9,961 nucleotides of DNA from JANWHF01 sp036276235 (GTDB lineage Bacteria > Planctomycetota > Phycisphaerae > Tepidisphaerales > Tepidisphaeraceae), in assembly GCA_036276235.1 (NCBI GenBank), contig DATBDZ010000261.1, forward strand, positions 1 through 9,961. The letters run 5' to 3'. The stretch's first letter is position 1; each line of letters opens with the position of its first letter. The position numbers and the translations under genes are program-made. Of this stretch, positions 1-6,998 are shown piece after piece. The notes under the pieces are model-generated. The model was given only the letters and a program-made list of their open reading frames with translations. It did not search any database and had not been told where the DNA came from.

Positions 1-83
1 AACTGATCACCACTTGCGACCGTCACGCGAAATGGCCGGAAGGGTTCCTCGTAAAGAAGTTCTTCGATTTCGGCAGGACCCAT
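1..83 (-). CDS. Small PFRPF-type hypothetical protein, N-terminal fragment
   Basis: The first 27 codons of a minus-strand gene start at an ATG (81-83) and run off the left edge of the window. The readable protein begins MGPAEIEELLYEEPFRPF and continues RVTVASGDQ. From memory, this resembles a family of short proteins (roughly 70-90 residues) common in planctomycetes and acidobacteria. Those open with a short helix, then a P-F-R-P-F core, then a strand pair with a 'DG'-like turn, here SGD. Their function is unknown to me. A GGAG lies 11 bases before the ATG. The start is only 29 bases after the DUF444 stop, so the gene is probably the last visible member of the prkA-DUF444 transcription unit. 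The family call is from motif memory only; the reading frame itself is open and clear. Confidence 0.6.
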   Translation of the reverse strand, partial: MGPAEIEELLYEEPFRPFRVTVASGDQ

Positions 84-112
84 ATGCTCGTTCACTCCAC
101 CCCAGCGTACTG

Positions 113-1207
113 TCAATGCCCCTTCCCAAAAAACGTCTTGATCGAATCGTAAATATCATCCTTGGAATTCACCCGGCTCGTCAGCACTTTCTCATGGCTC
201 CGCAGATGCTCATGAAGCACGTTGATGAAATTGCCTGAGCCATAGGCGCTGGCGACCTGGCAGTAGCCGAACATGTTGCACAGGGGGAGCAGTTGTTCCT
301 TGAGCAGCTTTACGCAATCGCGGCTGTCGGCTTCGCTGCTGTTGTCGCCGTCGCTGAAGTGGAAGAGATAGATGTTCCACTCGTCGGGGCTGTAGTGCGA
401 ATCCAGCAACTGTTTGCAGGTGCGGAAGGCGCTGCTGATCTTGGTGCCGCCGTCTTCGCGCAAATGGTAGAACGTGTGTTTGTCCACTTCCTTTGCGCTG
501 ACATCATGGACGATGTACCGGCTTTCGATTCCCTCGTAATTCTTGCGCAGCCATGTGTCGATCCAGAAGCTTTCGAGGCGGACCAGTTCCTTCTGCTCCT
601 CGCCCATCGAGCCGGAGACATCCATCATGAAGATGATGACGGCGTTGCTCTGCGGGCTTTTGACTTCCTTCCAGCTTCGATAGCGGATGTCTTTTTTCTC
701 GGGGATGATGATCGGATTGTCCGGGTCGTAGTCGCCGATCATGATCTGCCGCTTGAGCGCTTCGCGGAACGATCGCTTGAAATGCCGCAGCGATTCGGGA
801 CCGACACGGCGGAGGCTCGAATACTTATCACGGATCGTCGTGATGCGATGCTTCCCCTTGGGCTCAATGCGCGGCAGCTTCAATTCTTCCGCGAGAATAT
901 CCGCCAGCTCATCGAGGGTGAGATCGACCTCCATGATATGCTGTCCGGATTCGGTGCCGCCCTGGCCCTTGCCTTGCCCCTTGCCGACGGCCTGGCCTTC
1001 CTTGCCCTCACCCGCGCCGACGCCCTGGGAATTATCGCCGTAACGGAAGTGAGGCAGATCGATCCCGCGGACGGGGATGGAGATGAGGTGCTTTCCCTCT
1101 TTGCCGATCAGCTCGCCCTTGGTGAGGAATTTCCGCAGGTCGTCGCGGATCTTGCCTTTGACGATCTGTCGGAAGCGCTGGTGATCTTTTTCAATCTTCA
1201 AAACCAT
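113..1207 (-). CDS. yhbH: DUF444 family protein (YhbH/YeaH type), PrkA partner
   Basis: This 364-residue protein belongs to the YhbH/YeaH (DUF444) family, which is nearly always encoded beside the PrkA kinase and is linked to starvation, stress or sporulation. Its molecular job is not settled. The N-terminal part (1-60) includes an ISIPVRGIDLPHFRYG segment like that of Bacillus YhbH. A Gly/Lys/Gln-rich linker covers about 61-85, and a charged helical region about 90-160. The C-terminal von Willebrand A-like domain starts near 185. It carries the MIDAS metal motif D196-V-S-G-S200, a GGT at 253-255 and SDGDN at 285-289, followed by CNMFGY. The length matches the family. The start was set at MVLKIEKDHQRF because family homology begins there. 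The frame is open for another 25 codons, up to 1282, but those codons enter a repeat and look noncoding. A weak GAGG lies 13 bases upstream, and a TAGAAT box lies 5 bases upstream, too close for a standard promoter. Confidence 0.93.
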   Translation of the reverse strand: MVLKIEKDHQRFRQIVKGKIRDDLRKFLTKGELIGKEGKHLISIPVRGIDLPHFRYGDNSQGVGAGEGKEGQAVGKGQGKGQGGTESGQHIMEVDLTLDELADILAEELKLPRIEPKGKHRITTIRDKYSSLRRVGPESLRHFKRSFREALKRQIMIGDYDPDNPIIIPEKKDIRYRSWKEVKSPQSNAVIIFMMDVSGSMGEEQKELVRLESFWIDTWLRKNYEGIESRYIVHDVSAKEVDKHTFYHLREDGGTKISSAFRTCKQLLDSHYSPDEWNIYLFHFSDGDNSSEADSRDCVKLLKEQLLPLCNMFGYCQVASAYGSGNFINVLHEHLRSHEKVLTSRVNSKDDIYDSIKTFFGKGH

Positions 1208-1281
1208 CGATAATTCTACGCCTCGTTGGTTCTGTCGTGGCGAACGTTCTAAGCATCCCTTTGCCAGTTGCGCGCCTGACA

Positions 1282-1312
1282 AGGGCGAACACGAGGTTCG
1301 CCCCTACGGGGC
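1282..1312 (+). repeat. GAAC/GTTC palindromic repeat, copy 1
   Basis: A short extragenic palindrome: GGGCGAAC (1283-1290), loop ACGAG, GTTCGCCC (1296-1303), then CTACGGGG-type tail. The eight-base stem is perfect. Copies of the same element lie at 1320-1343 (inverted) and 1366-1396. Similar GGGCGAACac..GTTCGCCCctac elements are widespread between genes in environmental bacterial genomes, but I cannot assign a transposase here. It sits upstream of the DUF444 gene. Confidence 0.85.
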
Positions 1313-1319
1313 GGATTGT

Positions 1320-1343
1320 AGGGGGTGAACCTTGTGTTCACCC
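1320..1343 (-). repeat. GAAC/GTTC palindromic repeat, inverted copy 2
   Basis: This is a reversed copy of the 1282-1312 element. Read on the minus strand it is GGGTGAAC, loop ACAAG, GTTCACCC, then CCTACA. Relative to copy 1, both stem positions have changed (C-G to T-A), so the hairpin is kept. That compensatory pair suggests selection for, or copying of, the folded form. Confidence 0.82.
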
Positions 1344-1365
1344 GGCCCGCTCGCGTGAACGATGC

Positions 1366-1396
1366 AGGGCAAACACAAGGTTCGCCCCTACGGGGT
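1366..1396 (+). repeat. GAAC/GTTC palindromic repeat, copy 3
   Basis: This copy has GGGCAAAC, loop ACAAG, GTTCGCCC and the CTACGGGG tail. One stem pair is broken (A opposite C). It overlaps the 3' end of the small membrane-protein gene: the final Thr and Pro codons and the TAG stop (1388-1390, minus strand) are made from repeat sequence. Confidence 0.83.
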
Positions 1397-1678
1397 GCGT
1401 CGCGTTACCAGCCACACGCCGATTCCCAAAACTGCGACTGACCCAAGCGCGCCGATGGCCGTGCTGACGGTCATCTGGTTGGCGGCCTCGACCACATTGT
1501 CCGGCGATCCGCGCAGCACGAACAGCGCATGCCGCCAATCCACGCGACGCGCCGCATCGGCCGATCGATGCGAGGCTGGCCCGTAATACGGATCGGTCAC
1601 CCAGAAAAACGCCAGCCCCGCCACCCCCAGCAATGCAAGGGTGATGCCGGAACGCCGGGTTGCACGGGCCATGCTCAT
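1388..1678 (-). CDS. Small two-helix membrane protein, unknown family
   Basis: This is a 96-residue protein of unknown function encoded between prkA and the DUF444 gene. After a short basic N-terminus (MSMARATRRSG) comes a predicted membrane helix, about 12-30 (ITLALLGVAGLAFFWV). A soluble loop of some 40 residues follows (DPYYGP, then RRVDWRHALFVLRGSPDNVVEAANQ). A second helix (about 68-90, with AIGALGSVAVLGIGVWLV) and a short basic tail RRTP complete it. The two Met codons at 1678 and 1672 are both possible starts, and no clear Shine-Dalgarno site is visible. The frame is open up to 1819, but the extra residues only translate the upstream heptamer repeat, so they were excluded. The stop codon lies inside a GAAC/GTTC repeat, so the C-terminus may have been reset by repeat insertion. 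Good membrane topology and charge pattern favour a real gene; I do not recognise the family. Confidence 0.66.
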   Translation of the reverse strand: MSMARATRRSGITLALLGVAGLAFFWVTDPYYGPASHRSADAARRVDWRHALFVLRGSPDNVVEAANQMTVSTAIGALGSVAVLGIGVWLVTRRTP

Positions 1679-1687
1679 TGCTTGGAT

Positions 1688-1808
1688 AGTTGCCAGTTGC
1701 CAGTTGTCAGTTGCCAGTGAAGACGAAATAAGTTGCCAGTTGTCAGTGAATACAAACTGCATGTGTCTTTGGCATGTACTGGCAACTGACAACTGGTAAC
1801 TGGCAACT
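1688..1808. repeat. Heptamer-built inverted repeat (CAACTGG type)
   Basis: Tandem seven-base units of the kind GGCAACT/GACAACT form two arms in opposite orientation. The left arm is 1688-1718 and the right arm 1778-1808, 31 bases each, and they are reverse complements with one mismatch (position 1797). The 59-base interior carries a further left-oriented run (1731-1747). Another unit pair follows at 1816-1828, and a lone unit lies at 1261-1270. The cluster fills the gap between the prkA stop and the small membrane-protein gene. In RNA it could fold into a long hairpin, which would serve as a 3' stabiliser or partial terminator for prkA. Confidence 0.88.
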
Positions 1809-1837
1809 TCTTCCTGCAACTGGCAACTCCTTCTCTC

Positions 1838-3907
1838 CTACTCATCCTGCTTACTATCGCCTCGCGCGAAGATGCTGGCGACGTAATTTAGCACGTCGGT
1901 CGCGCTCGTTTCGTTATAGCCGAAATACTTGATCAGGCGCTGCTTCACGACGTCGATCTTCTGCTGCGTTTCATCATCGACAACGCTGCTGACCAGGTTC
2001 TTCAGCTTGATCGTGTCGCGCTGATCCTCGAACAGCTTCAGCTCCAGCGCCTTGAGCAGCCGCGCGTTGGTGTTGTACTCGAACTTCTTGCCATCCAGCG
2101 CAAGGGCGCCGATGTAGTTCATGATCTCCTGGCGGAAATCATCCTTGCGGCTATCGGGGATGTCGATCTTTTCCTCGATCGAGCGCATGAGCCGTTCGTC
2201 CGGTTCCTCGTCGCGGCCCGTATAGCGATTGCGCACGCGCTCGTGCTGCGTGTAAGCGCGAACGCTTTCGATGTAGTTGGTCGCCAGCCGCTTGATGGCG
2301 TCTTCGTCGGCGCTGATGGCCCGCTGCACTTCGCCCTTGAGGATGTCTTCGTATTCCTCGCGGACCACCGCCAGCAACTCCTTGTATTCCTTCTTGAGCT
2401 CTTCGTCGGTGATGAGCGAATGATGCGAGAGGCCGCCTTCCAGCTCGTTCATCACCATGAACGGGTTGATCGCCTTGTCGAGCTGCGCCTGATGGCTGAC
2501 CAGCGCGTTGGAGATTTTATCCTGAATGTAGCGCGGGCTGATCCCCTGCATCCCTTCCCGCGGGGCTTCTTCCTTCAGTTCCTTGATCGAATCTTCGGTG
2601 AAGCCGGCGATGCTCTTGCCATCGTAGAGCTTGAGCTTCTGCAGCTTGGTAATGCCTGCCTTCTTCGGCTCGGCAAGTCGCGTGAGCAGTGCCCACATTG
2701 CCGCCACTTCGATCGTGTGCGGGGCGATGTGCATGCCCTTCACCTTCTCCGGGCCGAAATCCTTGAGGTAGATTTTAATCTCATCAGACAGGCGGATGTT
2801 GTAAGGCACGTCGATCTTGATCGTGCGATCGCGGAACGCCTCCATCATCTCGTTGCCCTGGAGCTTCTTGTATTCCGGCTCGTTCGTGTGGCCGAGGATC
2901 ACCTCGTCAATGTGCGTTTGCGCGAATTTCTTGGGCTTGATCAGATGTTCCTGGCTTGCCCCCAGCAGATCGTAAAGGAACGCCACATCGAGCTTGAGCA
3001 CTTCGATGAACTCGACGATGCCACGGTTGGCGATATTCAGCTCTCCGTCAAAGTTGAACGCGCGTGGATCGGAATCCGATCCGTACTCGGCGATCTTGCG
3101 GTAGTTGATGTCGCCGGTCAGCTCCGTCGAATCCTGGTTCTTTTCGTCCTTGGGTTGGAACGTGCCGATGCCGCGCCGATCTTTTTCCGAAAGGATCAAT
3201 CGCTTCACGCGGATGTGATCGATCGCCTTTTTCCAGTCGCCGTCGTATTGATCCATTAAGTCGGCGTAGACCTTGCGGCAGAACGGGCAGACGTCGCCGT
3301 ACAACCGGACGCGCCGGCCTTCGGGCAGTTTTTCGTTGATCACATCGAGCACTTCCGCCCGCGCCTCGCGCGGGATCAGCAGCAGCGGCTCTTCATGCAT
3401 CGGGCAATCGACGTAATGCTCTCCTTCATCTCCATTGGTGCGATGCGGCAATCGCCAGGCGTAGCTGAAAAGCTTGCCGTTCTCGATTCGCGAGTACGAT
3501 TCCAAGCCCTTCTTCAGCAGCCGCGCGATGGTGGATTTGCTGGAGCCGACCGGGCCATGCAAAAGCAGGATGCGCTTTTCGGTGCCATAACCCTGTGCCG
3601 CGGACTTGAAGAAATCCACAAGTTGCATCAACGGCTTCTCGAGGCCGTAGATCGCATCAGAGCCGTTGTCCACCGGGTCGGCAAAGAAGCTGTATCGCGT
3701 GTAATCCTGTTTGAAGAGCGTGAACGGCTCAGAGCCGTACGTCAGGATCATGTCGTACACGCGCTGAAACGCATTGCGCGCGACCGACGGGTTTTCGGTG
3801 ACGATGTCCAGATAATCCCAGAAGCTTCCTTCCCAATGCTGCTCGCGGAAACGATTGAGGTCGAGCTTGCGATCGATGATGCCAACCAGCGCATTTGATT
3901 TTGCCAT
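1838..3907 (-). CDS. prkA: PrkA-type AAA+ serine protein kinase (YeaG family)
   Basis: This 689-residue cytoplasmic protein is a PrkA/YeaG homologue, a family known as a serine protein kinase with an AAA+ module. The Bacillus protein has also been reported to act as an ATP-dependent protease. The AAA_PrkA domain covers about 1-390. It has the Walker A motif GPVGSSKST (118-126), the family segment CPMHEEP (from 168) and CPFC (207-210), which could hold zinc. The conserved ELNIANRGIVEFIEVLK run lies near 290-306, and the sensor-like ILGHTNEPEY at about 337-346. The PrkA C-terminal domain occupies about 400-689. It is somewhat longer than the enterobacterial and Bacillus proteins (roughly 630-645). 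The ATG at 3907 was preferred over the GTG at 3916 because a TGGAG (3916-3920) sits 8 bases before the ATG and would overlap the GTG. DUF444 and the small membrane gene lie downstream, while spoVR, the other usual partner, is not seen. Confidence 0.96.
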   Translation of the reverse strand: MAKSNALVGIIDRKLDLNRFREQHWEGSFWDYLDIVTENPSVARNAFQRVYDMILTYGSEPFTLFKQDYTRYSFFADPVDNGSDAIYGLEKPLMQLVDFFKSAAQGYGTEKRILLLHGPVGSSKSTIARLLKKGLESYSRIENGKLFSYAWRLPHRTNGDEGEHYVDCPMHEEPLLLIPREARAEVLDVINEKLPEGRRVRLYGDVCPFCRKVYADLMDQYDGDWKKAIDHIRVKRLILSEKDRRGIGTFQPKDEKNQDSTELTGDINYRKIAEYGSDSDPRAFNFDGELNIANRGIVEFIEVLKLDVAFLYDLLGASQEHLIKPKKFAQTHIDEVILGHTNEPEYKKLQGNEMMEAFRDRTIKIDVPYNIRLSDEIKIYLKDFGPEKVKGMHIAPHTIEVAAMWALLTRLAEPKKAGITKLQKLKLYDGKSIAGFTEDSIKELKEEAPREGMQGISPRYIQDKISNALVSHQAQLDKAINPFMVMNELEGGLSHHSLITDEELKKEYKELLAVVREEYEDILKGEVQRAISADEDAIKRLATNYIESVRAYTQHERVRNRYTGRDEEPDERLMRSIEEKIDIPDSRKDDFRQEIMNYIGALALDGKKFEYNTNARLLKALELKLFEDQRDTIKLKNLVSSVVDDETQQKIDVVKQRLIKYFGYNETSATDVLNYVASIFARGDSKQDE

Positions 3908-3915
3908 GACGCTCA

Positions 3916-3920
3916 CTCCA
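3916..3920 (-). promoter_or_regulatory. Shine-Dalgarno site of prkA
   Basis: TGGAG on the minus strand, 8 bases before the ATG at 3907. It decides the start, because it overlaps the alternative GTG codon at 3916-3914. It is one of the few convincing ribosome-binding sites in the window. Confidence 0.6.
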
Positions 3921-4360
3921 GATTACGAACGAGGCGCAGTTCGCCAGACTCCATTGTCACATATATTAAGACACCGGCTGCACAATGTTCGAGAGTAGAA
4001 ATCGAATCGGCCGGTGGGGCAATCCGCTGCGGACAAAAACTGTCTCAACGCCGCAGCACTGGCCGCGACGGTATCTCGGTAATGCCATCGACCCAGCGCC
4101 CACGCCAATTCTCTTTATCGGTCAGGCGAGCGGGGGTCCAACAGACTTCCGAGATGCTCCGAACCAACTGGCCGACAGGGGCAACAGGCCCGGATTGGCT
4201 GCCCACAATTGGGATCGGCGCCCAAAGCACAGTCGAGCCAGAAACGGGCAGCGCGGCTCATTCCCCTTCACCCACGATTCTAAGCTTTAGCATACGTCAA
4301 GTCTAACGCCTTGGGAACATGAACATTCGATGAATCAGTCGCATGACGGGGCGCGCCCGC
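3921..4360. other. Divergent intergenic region without a supported gene
   Basis: The stretch between prkA and the ABC ATPase gene (about 470 bases start to start) holds only short open frames on both strands. These lack homology I can recognise, ribosome sites, or coding-like composition. It should contain the control regions of the two divergent blocks. I see no tRNA, no clear riboswitch, and no Fur-like 19-base palindrome in it, although a degenerate operator could be missed by eye. Confidence 0.6.
3958..3985 (-). promoter_or_regulatory. Possible prkA promoter
   Basis: On the minus strand a TTGTGC (3985-3980) is followed by an AT-rich run, TTAATATATGTG (ending 3958), about 50 bases before the prkA start. 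TTGTGC with TATGTG gives a 16-base spacer, a weak match to a sigma-70-like promoter. It is the only strongly AT-rich stretch in this leader, but the exact hexamers are uncertain, and an alternative sigma factor is possible for a stress gene. Confidence 0.27.
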
Positions 4361-4366
4361 TACAAT
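4361..4366 (+). promoter_or_regulatory. -10 box of the ABC transporter operon, near-leaderless
   Basis: TACAAT lies 8 bases before the ATG at 4375. With usual -10 to start-site spacing, transcription would begin at or within a base or two of the ATG, giving a leaderless mRNA. No Shine-Dalgarno site precedes that ATG, which fits. The -35 region is poor (GTCGCA at 17-base spacing). Confidence 0.5.
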
Positions 4367-4374
4367 GCGCCGCC

Positions 4375-5430
4375 ATGGCTTCGGTGCGCCTCGAACAGAT
4401 TGCCAAGTATTTCGGCGCCACTGCCGCGCTGTCCGATATTCAATTGGAGATTGCCGCAGGCGAATTGTTCTTTCTCCTGGGCCCCAGCGGATGCGGCAAG
4501 AGCACCTTGCTGCGGCTGATCGCCGGCTTGCTCGAACCGACCCGCGGAAAAATTTTCTTCAACGATCGCGATGTGACCGCATTGAGCACGGAGCGGCGAA
4601 ACGCGGTTATGTGCTTTCAGAGTTACGCGCTGTGGCCGCACATGAGCGTGGCCGATAATGTCGCCTTCGGGCTGAATGTTCGGCATGTTCCGCAGGATCG
4701 GCAGCGGCAGCGCATCGGCGAAGTTCTGCGGCTGGTGCAGATGCAGGACCTCGCCCAGCGCAAACCCAACCAACTGTCCGGCGGCCAGCAACAGCGCGTG
4801 GCCCTCGCCCGGGCGCTGGCGGTGGAACCGGATTGCCTGCTGCTCGATGAGCCGCTCAGCAATCTCGACGCGAAACTTCGCCACGACATGCGCAGCGAGA
4901 TTCGACGAATCTGCAAAACCGCCGGCCTTACGACAATTTATGTGACGCACGATCAGAAGGAGGCGCTGAGCATTGCCGATCGGATTGCCGTTCTGAAGGA
5001 TGGCCGGATTGCCCAAATCGGATCGCCGGCGGATTTGTATCATCGGCCCAAATCGCGCTTCGTCGCGGATTTCATCGGCAACACCAATCTGATCGAAGGC
5101 CGCATTGTTGGCCGCGAGAACGGCACCGCACAAATCCAAACGCCCGCCGGCCTGATTCGCGCGACCGCCGAACTGCCCGCCTCGGAAAATGTCACGCTCA
5201 GCATCCGCCCCGAACAGATGCGGCTCAATGTTGCCGCCACAGGTTCCAACGGCACGAATCGATTGGTCGGCAAAACGATCGAATCAACTTTCCTCGGTGA
5301 ATCCAGCGAGCATGTGCTGATGGTGAATAGTCAGCGGCTCAAGGTTGTCAGCTCGCCGCCGCTGACGGAGCCGGCTCAGGAGATGGCGGTCGAGTTTGAT
5401 CCGCGCGATGTGGTGGTGCTGGGAGAATGA
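4375..5430 (+). CDS. ABC transporter ATP-binding protein, ferric-iron/Fbp type
   Basis: This 351-residue cytoplasmic ATPase powers import through the permease encoded downstream. All nucleotide-binding motifs are present: Walker A GPSGCGKST (36-44), Q-loop FQSYALWPHM (Q82), signature LSGGQQQRVALARA (134-147), Walker B CLLLDEP (154-160), D-loop SNLD (162-165) and switch His192 in THDQKEA. A C-terminal TOBE-like regulatory region follows (about 240-351, with SIRPEQMRL). This is the FbpC/PotA/UgpC layout of importers. The fused permease and the binding protein point to iron or another metal rather than sugar or polyamine. The start MASVRLEQIAKYFG fits the family. The frame is open back to an ATG at 4330, but those 15 codons include the TACAAT promoter box and look noncoding. 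Its stop overlaps the next start (ATGA), showing translational coupling. Confidence 0.93.
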   Translation: MASVRLEQIAKYFGATAALSDIQLEIAAGELFFLLGPSGCGKSTLLRLIAGLLEPTRGKIFFNDRDVTALSTERRNAVMCFQSYALWPHMSVADNVAFGLNVRHVPQDRQRQRIGEVLRLVQMQDLAQRKPNQLSGGQQQRVALARALAVEPDCLLLDEPLSNLDAKLRHDMRSEIRRICKTAGLTTIYVTHDQKEALSIADRIAVLKDGRIAQIGSPADLYHRPKSRFVADFIGNTNLIEGRIVGRENGTAQIQTPAGLIRATAELPASENVTLSIRPEQMRLNVAATGSNGTNRLVGKTIESTFLGESSEHVLMVNSQRLKVVSSPPLTEPAQEMAVEFDPRDVVVLGE

Positions 5431-6992
5431 TGCGCTATCTGCCGATCATCCTCTTCGCGCTCGTGCTGGCGGCGCCGTTCGCGCTGCGGTCGGCGGTGAT
5501 GCGGCGTGAGACGAGCACCACCGATGCGAATGCCGAAAGACTGGTGATTGTCACCCCGCACCCCGATGACATTCGCCGCGAGTTTGCCCGTGCGTTTGAT
5601 CGGTGGCATCGCGAAAAGTTCGGCAGCGGTGTCAGCATCGACTACCGCGTGCCCGGCGGCTCGACTGATGTTCGGCGCCTGCTCGAAGCCGTCTATCAAC
5701 CCTTCCGCGATAAGACCACCGGCAGGCTCGCGCCCGATGCGCAGGTCGGCATCGATGTCGTCTTCGGCGGCGGAGATTTTTTCTTCGACTCCGAGCTCAA
5801 GCCCCTCGGCGTGTTGCAGCCGATGCATCTGCCGACGCAGCTTTTGGCCGATGCCTTTCCGCAGCCCGCGCTGGCGGGGGTAAAGCTGTATGACTCCTCG
5901 AAAGCACCTGACGGTTCACCCGCGCCGATGTGGGTTGGAAGCTGCCTGAGCAGCTTCGGGATTCTTTACAATCCTGACATCTATCGCGCGCTAGGATTGC
6001 CGGAGCCCTCGGAAGATCATGGCTGGCAGGACCTGACCGACCCGCGCCTCGCCGGCTTGCTCGCATTGGCCGACCCATCCCACAGCGGATCGGCGGCTGT
6101 CGCCTATGAAATGGTCATCCAGCGCGCGATGGCGGATGCGGAGGCGGACATCTTCGCGCGCGAGCCGTCGATCAAAGCGCTTTCCAAAGCAGATTTGTCA
6201 AAGAACGCCGCGTATCAGGCAGCGATTGCCGCCGGCTGGAAGCGCGGGATGGCGCAGCTCCTGAAGATCGCCGCCAACGCACGCTATTTCACGGACTCGT
6301 CGCCGATCGTCCCCCTTGATGTTTCGCGCGGCGACTCCGCCGCCGGCATCGGCATCGACTACTACGCGCGCGTGACGGCCGAGATGATCGGCGCCAGCCG
6401 CGTGCGCTTCATCGCGCCGATTGGCGCCACCGCGATCACCCCCGACCCCGTCGCAATCCTGCACGGCGTCAGTGGCCGCCGACTCGAGCTGGCGACGCAT
6501 TTCATCGAATATTGCTTATCTCAAGAAGGCCAGCGCCTTTGGATTCTCAAGCCCGGCACGCCCGGCGGCCCCGAGCAGCGCGGCCTGCGACGCCCGCCCG
6601 TGCGCAGCGACGTATACCGCGACCAGACGAATTGGACCGACGACGTCAACCCGTTCAAGACCGCCGCCGGCTTCAACCAGCGCGGCGACTGGATGGTCCT
6701 CTTCACCGACACGCGGCCCATCTGGGTAGCCGCGTGGATCGACAGCCGCGATGCGCTCATTGATGCGTATCACCAAATTCTTAAGGTCACCGATCCGCAA
6801 AAGCGCCAGCAGTTGATCGATGAGTTGGCGGATCTACCCGTCGAGATGAGCGACGTGGCGAACCTCCGCGCGCAAAGGCTCGACATCCAAAAGCAAAATG
6901 GCGACCTGGACGAATGGCGCGCCCGCGAGCAGATAGAGTGGGCGGCGCGGTTTCGGGAACATTATGCGCGCGTAGCGCGGAAAGCTGGGTAG
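5427..6992 (+). CDS. ABC transporter substrate-binding protein, iron type, membrane-anchored
   Basis: This is the ligand-capturing subunit of the importer, 521 residues. An N-terminal hydrophobic segment (4-24, YLPIILFALVLAAPFAL) acts as signal or anchor. There is no lipobox Cys and no obvious signal-peptidase site, so it probably stays tethered. The type II binding-protein fold of the AfuA/FbpA group is seen in VIVTPH (40-45), VVFGGGDFFFDSELKPLGVLQPM (111-133), SSFGILYNPDIYRALGLP (175-192), DPRLAGLLALADPSHSGS (205-222) and the C-terminal YCLSQEGQRLW (362-372). Adjacent tyrosines Y312-Y313 recall the Tyr pair that binds Fe(III) in FbpA, though the alignment is not certain. It is longer than the usual 330-350 residues, with a C-terminal helical extension (about 400-521, rich in Gln, Arg, Asp). 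The start overlaps the ATPase stop; ATG codons at 5427 and 5430 are both possible. The substrate could also be another metal, thiamine or a phosphonate. Confidence 0.88.
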   Translation: MMRYLPIILFALVLAAPFALRSAVMRRETSTTDANAERLVIVTPHPDDIRREFARAFDRWHREKFGSGVSIDYRVPGGSTDVRRLLEAVYQPFRDKTTGRLAPDAQVGIDVVFGGGDFFFDSELKPLGVLQPMHLPTQLLADAFPQPALAGVKLYDSSKAPDGSPAPMWVGSCLSSFGILYNPDIYRALGLPEPSEDHGWQDLTDPRLAGLLALADPSHSGSAAVAYEMVIQRAMADAEADIFAREPSIKALSKADLSKNAAYQAAIAAGWKRGMAQLLKIAANARYFTDSSPIVPLDVSRGDSAAGIGIDYYARVTAEMIGASRVRFIAPIGATAITPDPVAILHGVSGRRLELATHFIEYCLSQEGQRLWILKPGTPGGPEQRGLRRPPVRSDVYRDQTNWTDDVNPFKTAAGFNQRGDWMVLFTDTRPIWVAAWIDSRDALIDAYHQILKVTDPQKRQQLIDELADLPVEMSDVANLRAQRLDIQKQNGDLDEWRAREQIEWAARFREHYARVARKAG

Positions 6993-6998
6993 TAGGAA

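Noticed and set aside
293..1213. Long open frame on the plus strand opposite DUF444
   Set aside because: It is the antisense of a well-supported DUF444 gene. Its Ala/Val/Asp-rich product is the usual mirror of GC-rich coding DNA.
1679..1819. N-terminal extension of the small membrane protein
   Set aside because: The extra 47 residues only translate the heptamer repeat (repeated DNWQLA/SYQLSVAS), so they are not likely protein.
1688..1828. CRISPR-like array
   Set aside because: Units are seven bases, adjacent, and in both orientations; there are no uniform spacers or cas genes.
2243..3259. Long open frame on the plus strand inside prkA
   Set aside because: It lies fully opposite the conserved PrkA coding sequence, and its His/Leu/Val-rich product has no motif I recognise.
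3923..4108. 61-residue minus-strand frame upstream of prkA
   Set aside because: It has no ribosome site or recognisable motif and covers the probable prkA promoter.
3921..4360. Fur box or riboswitch controlling the ABC operon
   Set aside because: No Fur-like palindrome or conserved riboswitch core could be seen by eye, and a near-leaderless start leaves no room for a riboswitch in the leader.
4360..5139. Minus-strand frame opposite the ABC ATPase
   Set aside because: It is the shadow of a gene with every nucleotide-binding motif intact.
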